Shown: positions 11,077 to 21,710 of the stretch, one piece after another
How the letters are laid out: each line of letters begins with the position of its first letter
How positions within the stretch are numbered: the first letter of the stretch is position 1
Assembly: GCF_963678635.1 (NCBI RefSeq)
Contig: NC_087065.1
Coordinates: 69,628,956 to 69,692,955, forward strand
Length of the DNA stretch: 64,000 bases
Origin: Symsagittifera roscoffensis
Lineage: Eukaryota; Xenacoelomorpha; Acoela; Convolutidae
Reading direction: 5' to 3'
Notes under the pieces: generated by a model
The model's input: only the letters and a program-made list of their open reading frames with translations
Told to the model about the DNA's origin: nothing
The model's database searches: none
Program-made: the position numbers and the translations under genes

Positions 11077-12156
11077 CTTATTAAATCTCCGGTTAGGGAC
11101 CATCGTGCAACAGGAATGGTTGAACGGACTATTGGGTCGATAAAAAATTACGTGTTGACTTATCTCCAGGAAAATAAGAACTACAAGTTTGGGGAGATGA
11201 TCTCCCGTGCGCTTAGTGCATTACGTTTCGTGCCACACTCTAAAACTAAACTAACGCCATTCGAAGCATACCATAGTCGAGAAGCTAATACGGCACTGCG
11301 AAACTTAACGAAAAGGCCGTCATTAAAAAACCTAAATTGGAACAATGTCGTTAATCAAAAGTTATCTTGTTTAGACAAGGCGGGAAACCTCCCAGATGTT
11401 GAACTTGCCCTAGATTGGGAGAAGAGAAGTGACTTAGTGTTCGCCCCCCAAAATAGGAAAGCTCCAATCATGTTGGACGATGACGAGGTAGCGGATCCCA
11501 AGGCTCCGGAAGTTGTGAACCCCAAGGAACCAGGCCCACCCAAGACCCCAACATGGCTGAAAAGAAATAAAGCAAGTTCTACGACGGTGTATCAAAGGAC
11601 CGGGAAGACGGATCCAAAGGACCCAAGGAGGTATAAACGTTTGCCATTAAAAATTGACAAAATGACTAAACATACGGTGCAAATGAAAAAAGGGTCGTTA
11701 CTAAGGCGGAGTGGTGTGTCTTTTAGATCGGCGGCTGAAGAAGGCCTAATTGGGAGTAAAAGCGAGGAGTGCATCCCTGGACCGAGTAGGAACGTGACCA
11801 GTACACCAGCCTCAAGCGATTCGAACAAATATAAACGAAAAGCGGAAAAGGACCGGGCCGCAATGGAAAATGCAAGAAAAGCAACAAAGCAACGAATAGT
11901 GGAATACTCGGCGCACGAGAGCGAAGACGACGTCGACGAATACGATAGTGAGTGGGAAATCGGCCGAAGGGAACCTACCCTAGGTGCGACGAACGAAGGA
12001 CAGGATGTACCGTCGGTTAGTGTGAACTCACCACAACCCGTCGGTGGAAGACGCAATAAAAATCAGCACGAAGCGGCGACGCGAAAATCAACACGGCAGA
12101 GACGCGTAGTAGACAAAATGGGGGGGGGGGGTTATGATCCACCGCATAGAACATAA
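11077..12156 (+). pseudogene. gypsy integrase C-terminal part and tail
   Basis: Same frame after the TAA. The GMVERTIGSIKNYV block supplies the catalytic Glu of integrase, followed by the usual helical region (ALRFVPHSKTKLTPFEAYHS). The remaining ~270 residues are charged, Pro- and Lys-rich, with repeated DPK/NPKEP-like words and an acidic cluster (ESEDDVDEYDSEWE). They end in a basic tail just after a run of twelve G (about 12120-12131). This long tail resembles a nucleic-acid-binding integrase C-terminus, but no chromodomain is evident. Confidence 0.85.
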
Positions 12157-12326
12157 ATGATGGAATCGACAAAACGATAAAAGAAGAAAAGTAACCTTAA
12201 GAGAGGTTTGGCGGGTGAGAAAACTCAACAAAACTAAAACTCAACTAGTACATTTATATAATACAATACAGTAACATAAAGTTGATAAATTTTATCTACG
12301 CTAAAATTTATTTGTGGTTGCCCGAA
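12157..12326 (+). other. gypsy 3' untranslated segment
   Basis: 170 bases between the pol stop and the 3' LTR. A purine stretch (AAAAGAAGAAAAG) lies at about 12178-12191. The bases next to the LTR are not purine-rich, so the plus-strand primer site is unclear. Confidence 0.6.
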
Positions 12327-12578
12327 TGATATAGGGACCAGTTTTGAGTTTATGTAAGTGCTATCAATTCTTCTAGATAGACACCAGTTTGAGTTTATGT
12401 AAGTGCTATCAATTCTTCTTTCTGTCTGGGGACCTGCTGTCTTGACCTTGCGATCTCTAATGTCCGATGGGATCTGAAATAAAAGAGTGCAGTAAGATTT
12501 CGATTTGATGCCTAACAGTTTGTCTACAATACAACTTATTAACAACCTTTTTGAATTTCCAAACTTACGACTTTAACA
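12327..12578 (+). repeat. 3' LTR of the gypsy element
   Basis: Offset from the 5' LTR by exactly 6000 bases, and identical except at two positions. It is followed at once by AGCC, the same four bases that precede the 5' LTR. Confidence 0.93.
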
Positions 12579-12582
12579 AGCC

Positions 12583-13499
12583 AAAGAAAGCTGCATATCA
12601 ATAACAAACAACTTGTTAGGGAGCTCCGACTAAAAACATTTTCTTGTCATTTTAAAATAATTTTATATTAATTATTATGGAAAAATGGGTTGACAAAAAA
12701 ACTAGTCGGAAATTTTCAAATCATAAAAAGAATTCGATCATAAAATTTCATAGAAAAAACAAGGATAGCCGGATACTGTGCAAATAGCACAGAATATTCC
12801 TAAAATAGCACAGAATAAAAAATACCAAAATTTTTTTTCAAATTACTGTAGTTTTTCTGCGTGGCGTGATAAAATAATCTGAAAAAAAAACATAGGACTT
12901 AGGCGTTTGCGACAGTCAGAGTAAAAAGGTCAACTAGAAAACAGTTTTCCAAGAAAATTGACTATAAAAAACGAAAAAAAATCGTTAAACCAATTTTAAA
13001 GTTTTAAAAAAGAATTTCAATTGTTTTGCAGAAATTTTTGGAATTTTTGATTGAAGGAGGATCCAACTTTCCTTCTGCACACCGAGACTTTCCTTCTGAT
13101 TTCTTGTATAGAGTATCGCACAAAGTCATAACAAAGAAGTGTTTATGGCTATAAAATTGTAATTTGGTCATTTCCGCGGTTTTTGACCTGTTTGTTGACA
13201 AATTTAAGTTCATTATACTAAATAAATACACACGAAAAATTAGTTCTCGCTTCTCACAAAAGACGCATTGTGATTTTTGTTTCTTGTTTTGTGTCTGAAA
13301 TACGTTATAGACAAAATATATAGCACCAGAAACTTTTTCCAACGGAGGCTGTCTGTCTAGATAGAAATAAGATAAATTAGTTTAGAAATAAACAGTTTCT
13401 GAATAAATGGGAATGCTACGACAAGCATTTCTTTCTTAGATACCATGTTTGGAATGGTACGATGTCGGGGCAGCTGACAATTCGTGCTATTGTTTTTCA
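12583..13499. other. Intronic AT-rich sequence
   Basis: It lies between the gypsy element and the minisatellite, inside the long intron of the minus-strand gene. At 12762-12815 it holds an inverted copy of the dispersed CCGGCTATC repeat also found near 4.05, 51.3 and 54.5 kb. A minus open frame of 112 codons at 13004-13342 has no splice context or motif I can support. Confidence 0.5.
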
Positions 13500-14180
13500 T
13501 TGAAGATTGATCTTAAAGCTCTCTAGAAAATAGAACTTTCTGTCTGATTTCAACTAAGTTTGTTCGAAACTTGACTTATTTTTTTACCTGAAAAATCCCT
13601 AAATTTACGACTTTTTTCTTTTCTTTATTCACATAAACATTATCTAAAAAAATGACCTTTCTTCCTTGATTTACCTAAAATTTTTTTAAAAATTTTGACC
13701 TGTTTTTTATAGACCTTAAAGCTCTCTAAAAGTTTGATCATTTATTTTCTTTGTTCACTTAAAATCTCTCTTCATTGTTTCTTTTATTGATTGACCTAAA
13801 AGCTCTCTTCAAGAATGACCTTTATTTCTTGAACGACCCAAAAGCTCTCTTCAGGATTAACCTTTCTATCTTGATTGACCTCAACGTTCTCAAAAAGATT
13901 GACTTTTCGTTCTTGATTGACCTAAAAGCTCCCTTCAAGATTGACCGAGCTCTCTTGATTGACCTACAAGCTCTCTAAAAGATTGACTTTTGTTTCTTGG
14001 TTGACCTAAAAGCTCTCCAAACGATTGACTTTTCATTCTTGATTGACCTAAAAGCTTTCCAAAAATTGACTTTTTTTCTTGATTGACCTTAAAGCTCTCT
14101 AAAAGATTGACTTTTCTTTCTTGATTGACCTCAAATCTTTCTTAAACATTGACCTTTCTTTCTTGATTGACCTAATATCA
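13500..14180. repeat. 42-bp minisatellite array
   Basis: The consensus is GATTGACCTAAAAGCTCTCT followed by AAAAGATTGACTTTTCTTTCTT. The period is 42 bases, best preserved at about 13790-14180 (nine to ten units), and it decays leftward to about 13500. Because 42 is a multiple of three, one frame stays open over 13775-13978 with a 14-residue LLIDLKALFKID-like repeat. This is probably a by-product of the period, not a gene. It lies within the same intron as the gypsy element. Confidence 0.85.
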
Positions 14181-14207
14181 TTTGTTCTAACTGCCTGGAA
14201 AACTTAC

Positions 14208-14404
14208 CACGCCCAGGTGTCATGGGACTTTTTAGCGTGATGGTGAAGGTTTCATTTTTGGTGTCCTTTTTGGTCCTGTGACGCCTTGACCTCCCGGAAA
14301 CTTGACTGAACAATTCATTTGGACTGCAAGTTTTGTGGGGTGTTGAAGATACGGTAACGCTCTCGATCTAAACGACACAATTGTTCTTCACGTTGCATAG
14401 ACAT
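14208..14404 (-). CDS. Unrecognised minus-strand gene, upstream exon (frame ambiguous)
   Basis: A perfect GTAAGT donor lies at 14207-14202 on the minus strand. The frame entering it reads ...RRHRTKKDTKNETFTITLK... and ends one base into a codon, which agrees with the start of exon 5966-6130. That frame can begin after a TCGTTTAG acceptor at 14368. Overlapping it upstream, a second frame starts at an ATG at 14404 and reads MSMQREEQLCRLDRERYRIF before a TGA at 14317-14315. Both look protein-like, so this may be one exon carrying a one-base frameshift (mutation or sequencing error), or an exon with an unrelated open frame upstream. The joined protein would be about 500 residues. Confidence 0.45.
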
Positions 14405-15930
14405 GCCCTGCTTATTTAGCCCAGGAATCAGTGGCAAAACGTTTTTTTTTTGGATTTTACAAGATCTATTTAGTTAAGGCTACAAGTTCAAATAGAATGC
14501 AATTATTATAACTGTAGGTAACAGTTACAATCTATTATAACTGTAGGGTTTCCTGTAGTTACCAGGTTACTCAACCTTGGAAAAAAATTTTGCCGAGTTC
14601 ATAGACGTTTCACTCGATTTTCATTTTAAAAATCAGTTTGCAATTATATACGGATCGAATAGCATTTTTGAGTGATATATATCTTGATTAGGATTCATCA
14701 GAAACAATAAGTAGGATGAACGATGGCTTAGGACAATCGATAGGAGAGCAGTTAGCGACTTTTGATGACAAAGATCGAAAGCCTCAACCGAGTGTTTTTT
14801 ATTCTCACGTGAAAGGAACGAGGCCGTGATTTAGTCACGTGATGTCCCTGCTGCTTCAACGTGATCTCCAGCTTCCACAGTCCTTCCATTTCATCTGTCA
14901 GTTGATTGGTCGAAGAGACGTCTGTCGATATTGGAATTTCGTTTTTACTATGAGTGTTTTTATTTGGGGAAATCCCTTTCTTCGACCCATAAACCCAAAC
15001 CATTTTTGGGAAACGATAATTCACAATCAACAAAATGAATATAACTATCAATTTTTTGCCAGATTTTAGAAAAAAAATATAAAAAAAATCAATGAAAATA
15101 AGCAAAATAATCTAATTGAAATATATGAAAAGTTTTATTCAAAAACTGTCGCGAAACGTGATTCAATTCTAGCTTCAAAAGAAAATAATTTTTTTTTGAC
15201 GTTGAGCTATTTTTCCCGTCTATTTTTTCTCCAAGGCAGAGTATCTGGATTGTATAGGAAATCCAATTGTCTGGAGTAAATTTTCAAAACAGGTGTGGTC
15301 GTCAAAACACATAACAAACGAGATTAGGATAATCTGATTAGGAAAAACTGTAACCATTACTTGAGCTCAAAACAGAAACTGACATTTGGAGCAAAAATCA
15401 AAGAGCAAAAAAGCTTATTACATTTTCGTTTTTTTGCTAATACAAGTCAGAGAATCATTTACTAAGTAAAAAAGTAATAGCTGAAGTAAAAAATTCTTTT
15501 AAAAACAAACAATGACAAAATTTGTAGGATCTCTTTAATTATTGCCCCCTCCTCTTGGGTATCTTGTAACGGTTAAAAAATCTTTCCGGTTTGTTTATAG
15601 AGAAAAATAGTTACAGAGATCTGAGTTTTTTTAATGGCCTGTAAAATTTTGAAATTAATTCTTAATTTGGAATTATCTTTTCGCAAGAATGATTTGGATT
15701 TATGGGTTCAAGAAAGGGACTTACCCTAATAAAAAACCCATTGCTGAAGTTACTTATTTTTTTTTGGCACAGATTTAATGGCAGAAGGATGTTTTCTTCT
15801 TTAAAATTTAACCCGGACCAGCTCCCACCTTGCAACTCAATCTTTGACTTTTTACTTCGTGGATGTGAGGGATGACATTCATTTTGCCGCAGCCGGTCCC
15901 ACCTTATGGAGGCGGATTACAATGGTACCC
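14405..15930. other. Intergenic, with an imperfect inverted repeat
   Basis: The segment at about 14945-15030, read in reverse, matches 15665-15750 forward at roughly 75-80 percent (shared words TTTATGGG and AAGAAAGGGA). This gives arms of about 85 bp around a 640-bp centre, possibly an eroded transposon. Open frames of 76-117 codons at 14752-15105 overlap one arm and lack other support. Confidence 0.45.
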
Positions 15931-15939
15931 CTCCAACCA

Positions 15940-16016
15940 TGACCGGAGCAGGATTCGAACCCACGACATTTGAGTTAAAGGCCGCGTCTCATACCCAGTA
16001 GGCCACTGCTGCTCAA
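15940..16016 (-). mobile_element. tRNA-derived SINE head
   Basis: On the minus strand, an A box (TGGCCTACTGGG) and a B box (GGTTCGAATCC, plus-strand 15951-15961) are spaced as in a tRNA, and the TPsiC stem can pair with wobble. The expected acceptor stem is not restored. Adjoining sequence down to about 15800 may be the SINE body. Confidence 0.6.
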
Positions 16017-16175
16017 GGAGGTTTTTTGAGAAATTTTGCCGGATTTTTTTTAAACAGCCTTTGTGAACTTTCGGCATCTGTTGAAACTCTAAATTTTAGC
16101 GTCAAATCATACACCAGATTTTAATTTGAAATCGCCAGATTGCGTATTAGTTCCCATGCCATGGCAATGATAGTT

Positions 16176-16231
16176 CTAGCTCACTTTACTTCTAGCTTCA
16201 GGTCTAGCTCACTTTACTTCTAGCTGCAGGT
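16176..16231. repeat. 28-bp direct repeat, two units
   Basis: CTAGCTCACTTTACTTCTAG plus eight more bases occurs twice in tandem with a single difference. Confidence 0.8.
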
Positions 16232-18642
16232 CTACCACAGCCTTACCAATTGCGGCACAACAGATTTACCTCGTGAAATTTCTAGAAGCAAAACAACTGC
16301 ATTGAGTCGCAAAATCGACTATCCTCGACATGACTGTTAAAGGCCTACTGAATCACATTACTTTTTTTATTGAATTTCATTTAAGATATCCCTGCAATGA
16401 TTTTAGAGTTCGTGTTTTTGCCTTCGCTGGTTAAATTCCCTCAAATAACACTGGGATTAAAGTAATTGCCGTATCAAAAATTTCAGACGTGATTTGATTT
16501 CAGAAATATAATACAAAACACTGTGGTTTAGATTTTGCTGTTTTAGTGAGCGAAAGCGGGTCTTCCCATAGAGTTCTTCTGATCAACTTTTCCTTTTGTT
16601 TTTACAAAATCAACATCTGATCAATTCTTTCGTTTTTTGTTTTAGAAAACAAATGCGAGTGGTTTATTAGTCAATCAGCCAAAATTAAAGGCATTTTTCT
16701 TTAAATAGACATTTTTTCAAAAGCATTTTTTTCTGTCTTACCTTTTTTCTAATGCTTACAAGAAACGGCAGCTGCATAAATTGTCGAGCTAGGAGTGTTG
16801 CAATAAATTCGATGCGAAGATATTTTTTCAAAGTTTTTTTATATGGATGCGATAATGGTTTAGAAACCTACCTATAAAAGAAGACAATGGTGGAATCGAT
16901 GTATTTTTTGTTTGTTTCGAATTGCCACAGTGAAACAATTGATTTCCAAAGACGTCAAAAAGTTGAAGCCTTCGCATTTTGTCAATTTGACGAAATTCAT
17001 TTTAGACTGAAAAAAAACAGTGCGATCAAATAGGGTCTCATTAAACGCGCCATTGATTGCAAGCCTAAGGACAATCAGCCTTTCACCAAAAAAAAATCAC
17101 CTTGGTACTTGGTAAATGAAAAAAAAACACGATTTGTTATTTCGCAGATGTTATATTGATTTCGGAATACAAACTTTGAAAGACAGTTATCATTTATAAG
17201 AAAAACAAAACATAAAAGCCCTCTCAAACCAGTTAATACAATTTTTTTTTATGAAGACCAAACTCCACGAAAAACAAAAACAAGATAGCTGATTTGATTA
17301 ATATAAACCCAAGACGACAACAACTACTAAACCACAATATGCTGCTGTATTAAAATGAATTGCTCTTATTTTCCACCGTGAAAACTAGCCGTTTTTTTAA
17401 CGTGGCAGCAAGTTTTCCCATTCCTCCAACAGAACAAACATAACAATAGGTGAAGAAAAAGCTCAATTTTTCGAATGTGCTGTTCGCATTAAATTTCGTC
17501 ATCAAACTTCTGTAGGCAGAGGAAAGATGGTCAAAATTCAATTCGGCGCAAGGGTTGGAAATATTAGTTTTTTACTTGGAAAATTGAATTCTATAGCCGT
17601 TTGCGGCAACATCTGAAGGAGTTTCAGCTTCGCTTACTGTTGTTCTATGCGATATGTTTTCGGCCAATAAGTTTTTTTATGTGAGTTTCAGTTTTAAAGT
17701 TTGTTAAAATTTCTATCAACAACTCTGCTGTGGCGTTTCTATATTTCGTTGTGCCGTGTTGCGGTAAACAACCGGTAAAACATGACAACATATCCGGATG
17801 CTCGACTTCTGTTGTGACTTTGACATTCAAGTAAGTGCAGTTTTGCGACTGAAACTACTCGGTCGAAAAGCAATTTTAAGTTAAACATAAAGTCTAATTT
17901 TACCCGATTTCGATCGGGAGTCGAAACATGAATCAAGCACCTCAATTCGGGTAAGTTAAACTGAAAATTTTGTAACACAAACACAATGCGAAGATACTTA
18001 TAAATAGAAACCGTAGTCTTCTATAGAATAACCAATTTGAAATACCTTTTTCTTTGCCTCTTAATAGGCTCTGCTTTATTAACTTACTCATCTCCTAGAA
18101 GTTTCTTGAAAAGCGCCAAACTGAAACAAGACTGCTCGTATCAGGGCAAAGCTCTGAATGTTCCGACTGCCTTTTAAGGTCTATTGAGCTTTAAAAACCT
18201 GAAAAAGTTAAATAAAATAAAATAAATCGAACTTTTTTTTTATATTTCAGAATTTCGTTTTGAAAATCATCCCCTCGCGCCATAGAAAGTGCGGTACCAC
18301 GACAATTTGCAAGAAAGACAACTCGCAACAAAAATTTCTTTTCAAAGTTTCTTTTTTGATTAGTTGTTTTACGTGTTATTATGGAAAGCGCGTGATGTTA
18401 CGATGTAAAATATACAGATCAAATATATTAACAATTATTAGTTTGTTCACCATGCGGATTTTTGACAAGTTTCATTGCACAGTCAACAAACTAACAGGTA
18501 TGATCAAAAATTTGCCTCGTACCTTACATTGTAATATTGCGCGTTAAGCCATAACAACGCGCAAAACAACTAAAAATCTTTCGAATTTTTTATAAAATGA
18601 AAAGTTCGAAAGATGAAGGAAGTGCTAATATAAAAAAATGAA
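16232..18642. other. Intergenic AT-rich sequence
   Basis: I see no supported gene. Minus-strand open frames at 17645-17984 contain Cys-bearing peptide stretches that could be exon debris, but no phase-consistent splice partner was found. A plus frame of 95 codons at 18260-18547 has no recognisable features. Confidence 0.4.
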
Positions 18643-20020
18643 GGCTTTTCTCCATTTCCCCCTCCCATTTTTTGAATTTAATTTTTAAAAACTACTTTAG
18701 CATTGTCATAATGCAATGAAACTTAGCATAACTTGGTGAACAAAAATTGAGCAATGAAACTTTGTAAACAAACCAATAATTGTGAACAGATTTGTTATTC
18801 ATAACTTTCATCGCGCGTATAGCCATTCATAAATATGACAAAGTTAAAATTGTTTTTACAACTTGAAATTCAAATGTGGGGGAAGTAGAAAAGAGCTTAT
18901 CAACTTTATGGTGTAACGAGGGGTTCTTTGTATGATGATCAAGTATGTTTTTCGTCGCTTAATCAGCCCACATGAAAATTGTTGTAACAATCGGACAATG
19001 TGAGCAGAAAAATTAATTACTAAGTTTTGCAGGAGTTTTAAGATTTGTTCTTCATACTTTACAGCGTAACATCACGCATTTAGCCGTAATAACACGTAAA
19101 ACAAACATAAAACTGGGTATTTTTGAGAGGGGTGGACTGGAAAAGAGCCAAGACTACTTTTCGAGTTCTGAATTGTGCGCATATTTAGGAGCGCACGCAA
19201 TTACCAAAACGCAAATGATTACTCTCATTGAATAGTTCGTCATGGTCAAATCGGAACGTGCTTTTTTCTTCTTGTTTTATCAGAGTTCGTGGCTTGCTTT
19301 TCAGTGCTTTGGTGTCTATTCTGACTCGGAGTCAACGGATAAAACCGCTGTCCGTAGAGACGATACTTTAAACAAAAGGTTAGCAAATCTTTATATAATG
19401 GTACGGATGGATAGTGGATTACCGTTTTCCATTTTTGATTTTTGAGACTTCAAGGATCTCAACCCCCTCGCCACCTAAACGGCCTTCTTTGGCACTCGAG
19501 AAAAACCTAGATCCTCCCCTGCCCCCTAACTTTGCAAACTTTTTAGGCTGTTTTTCAGTTTCTCTCTAACTTCTTTTTCTAAAATCAATTTGTCAAAACG
19601 AGTTTTGGCTCTTTTCCACCCCCCTGGTAAAATTACAAAATTAGGCTGCTCAAAAATTGTTCACACGGCGTTTTGAATATAAAAAATGTTGTCAAAACTT
19701 GTTCACCTGTTCACGCTGACACGTTTTTATGCAGTTTAGAACATGAAAAACAATTTTAAATAGTCTTTCACATATTGAATTTCAGAAAAAATTAAATGGG
19801 GGGGGGGGGGGTTTAACTGGAAAAGAGCCCGATTTTTGATTCTCCCCTTCAAGTTCAATTTTGAAAAGTATATTTAGCGTTGTCATTATGCAAATTTGAC
19901 AATTGTGAACAGATTTGTTCTTCATACTTTACAGCGTAACATCACGCATTTAGCCGTAATAACAGGTAAAACAAACATAAAACTCGGTGTTTTGAAAGGG
20001 GGGACTAGAAAACAGCCCAG
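18643..20020. mobile_element. Cluster of eroded GAGCC-ended MITEs
   Basis: Several related ~200-250-bp segments begin like GGCTCTTTTCC and end like GGAAAAGAGCC. The clearest is 19607-19829. Others are 18643-18898, a mosaic ending at 19149, and about 19826-20020. They share an inner block containing TTTACAGCGTAACATCACGC, found near 19060 and 19930. Degenerate relatives occur at about 25250-25392 and 29157-29443. Confidence 0.6.
19607..19829. mobile_element. MITE, second GAGCC-ended family, best copy
   Basis: 223 bp with terminal inverted repeats GGCTCTTTTCCACCCCCC and its complement. Flanking octamers CGAGTTTT (left) and CGATTTTT (right) are a probable 8-bp target-site duplication with one change. 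There is no coding capacity, only a long G run near the right end. Confidence 0.7.
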
Positions 20021-20082
20021 ATTTGTTCTTTTGAACTTCATGCTTTACAGCGTAACATTTCGCGTTTAGCCATTATAACATG

Positions 20083-20385
20083 CAGGGGCGGATCTAAGAT
20101 TTTCTCGAGGGAAGGGGGGCGGATTTTCAAAACAATTTCGAAAATCTTCTCGACCTTTTTTTAGGTAGACCAAAGTGAATTTCTGAGCTCTCCCAAAGCA
20201 CTAAGAGACCCCTTCTTTTGGTCAAATTTTCTGCGCCGCAAAAAAGGCGTTTTGTGAAAATTTTGACCAATTTATCGCGTTTTTGTGGCGCGCACTCCCC
20301 CTCAAAATTAGTATATACTGGCGACGAAGGCGCCCTTAGAAACTTTTTAAGGTCCGTCACCTTAACTTCACATGTAGGGGCACCA
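20083..20385. mobile_element. hAT-like MITE (CAGGGGCGGATC family), 3'-truncated
   Basis: Starts CAGGGGCGGATCTAAGATTT. It shares the family's inner words (CTCCCAAAGCAC, TGCGCCGC, GCGCACTCCCC) with copies at 26205, 51525 and 54764. The expected right end with CCGCCCCTG is missing. Open frames of 65-77 codons across it are repeat-derived. Confidence 0.7.
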
Positions 20386-20634
20386 TTTTTGATTTTTTTT
20401 CCTTTTCGAAGCTAGTTGCTATAATACTTGAAGCTCATGTTATAATCTGATAAACGAAAAACACATAAATAATTGTTTTCTTTCAGTCACCATGCAAATT
20501 TATATTTCAATATGACAACATTACAAAAGTTTCTCAAAAATAACAATCCAGGATTGGAACAATCCAGGAAAATACAGACACAAAACTATGCACCTATCCA
20601 GTGCACAGTTTGGTCTCGTAATGCTTGAATGATT

Positions 20635-20830
20635 GGCTCTTTTTCCTTCCCGTCACCTGCAACTTTTTACATGTAAATTTGTTAACCACATTGTCCGATT
20701 GTAATGAACATTTACATATGGACTAATACGGCCAAATATTACATATTTGGTCTTCATATAACCTCGTAAAACCACTCGTTACACTAATATATTGAAGCTC
20801 GAGTGAGGTGGGGCGAGAGGAAAAAGATAC
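20635..20830. mobile_element. hAT-like MITE, GGCTCTTTTTCC family, copy 1
   Basis: About 196 bp, left end GGCTCTTTTTCC, right end decayed. Flanks GAATGATT and GAATGATC form an 8-bp duplication with one mismatch. The middle contains TTTGGTCTTCATA and GTAAAACCACTCGTTAC, shared by the family. Confidence 0.8.
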
Positions 20831-21104
20831 GAATGATCTTATCTTTAAAAAAGGTTCAGTCAAATATGTTAACTCGGCTTTTTTCCAGCCTAATTGCTGT
20901 GATGAACTTATTAAATAGTTTTAGATAGTATAATGAAATGCGAATAACCTTTAATTTATCCTGACCGACCCCTCCCGTTTGTTACTCAAGTGTCTTGTAA
21001 TCGGGATCGAGAACAGAGATCAAACAACAATCCCAACGGTGGAGTCCGATTATATCTGATTGTTATTTGCTGTTTACATCCTACTTGGTTCTCTCTCATA
21101 TACA

Positions 21105-21178
21105 GGTCACTTAGCCTGGTGGTTAGTACGTGAGCCTGACCTGCCATAGGTTCGGTTTTCGTATCACTGAGACATCCC
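21105..21178 (+). mobile_element. tRNA-like SINE head
   Basis: A box-like TTAGCCTGGTGGTTAG and a degenerate B box (AGGTTCGGTTTTC) sit at tRNA spacing just upstream of the LINE. The T arm is damaged, so it is not a functional tRNA gene. Confidence 0.5.
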
Positions 21179-21349
21179 TCGGATTATTTCTTGAATTTCT
21201 TCCGCGAACAAAAAGAAGTATTCGTTATTTCCTTTTGCTTTAAATTCGGTTACCACACCTTCTGGTTTAATTGGTATTCTTCATTTGGTTTGAAAAGTTA
21301 ATTGAATACCTGCTTAAATTATTCTTGTACTCGGTTGATTAACATCTGA

Positions 21350-21710
21350 TTGATGCCTTTCTCACTTACTTCAGAACTGCCCGTCCTAACGAGAGCGCCA
21401 ACTTGTTGTGGCATTTGTCCGGAGCGGGATTCCACCTCAGTTCTTACTGAGTGCTTTGTTTGCCCGCTGAAACCTGTACATCTGTCTTGTGTGGGTGTAT
21501 CAATGAATACCTCGTCAATTTTACGGTACGATTACATGGGTATCTCCCGAATGCCATGAAACTGGCAAACCTGAGAGAAAGACAGACGAAATGGCGGATC
21601 GATTGTTTTCAATCGAAAAGAAACTCGAATCTATCGACACACTGACGAGACTTGTGAATGATCTCAGCGATAAACTCAACGATATCACGTCTACACAAGT
21701 ACAATAGAAA
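21350..21710 (+). pseudogene. LINE ORF1 remnant with PHD-like zinc finger
   Basis: A Cys-rich stretch (CCGICPERDS ... ECFVCPLKPVHLSC) has the C-x2-C/H-x2-C spacing of PHD-type fingers found in ORF1 of many CR1/L2 elements. A second frame, from an ATG at 21591 (MADRLFSIEKKLESI), encodes a short heptad-like coiled segment and stops near 21705. The two parts are in different frames. The product would be an RNA-binding chaperone in an intact element. Confidence 0.65.

Larger units (their letters stand above)
6327..12578 (+). mobile_element. Ty3/gypsy LTR retrotransposon, structurally complete but coding-defective
   Basis: Two 252-bp direct LTRs (6327-6578 and 12327-12578), both TG...CA, flank a coding interior in the order gag, protease, reverse transcriptase, RNase H, integrase. 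That order defines Ty3/gypsy. A 4-bp target-site duplication AGCC lies at 6323-6326 and 12579-12582. The LTRs differ at only two positions, so the insertion is young. The coding region nevertheless carries in-frame stops at 8627, 9958, 10528 and 11074 and a frame change near 8925. The element sits in the long intron of the minus-strand gene, opposite to that gene's direction. A polypurine tract directly before the 3' LTR is not obvious. Confidence 0.93.

Noticed and set aside
13775-13978. Repetitive 67-codon protein
   Set aside because: It is explained by the 42-bp period of the minisatellite, and the repeat decays without respect for the frame.
15940-16016. tRNA gene on the minus strand
   Set aside because: Acceptor ends do not pair in the correct register and no usable anticodon arm could be drawn.
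17645-17984. Minus-strand exon with Cys-containing peptides
   Set aside because: Two overlapping frames, no consistent splice borders and no recognisable domain.
18260-18547. 95-codon plus open frame
   Set aside because: AT-rich, no splice context and no motif; length is within chance expectation for the window.
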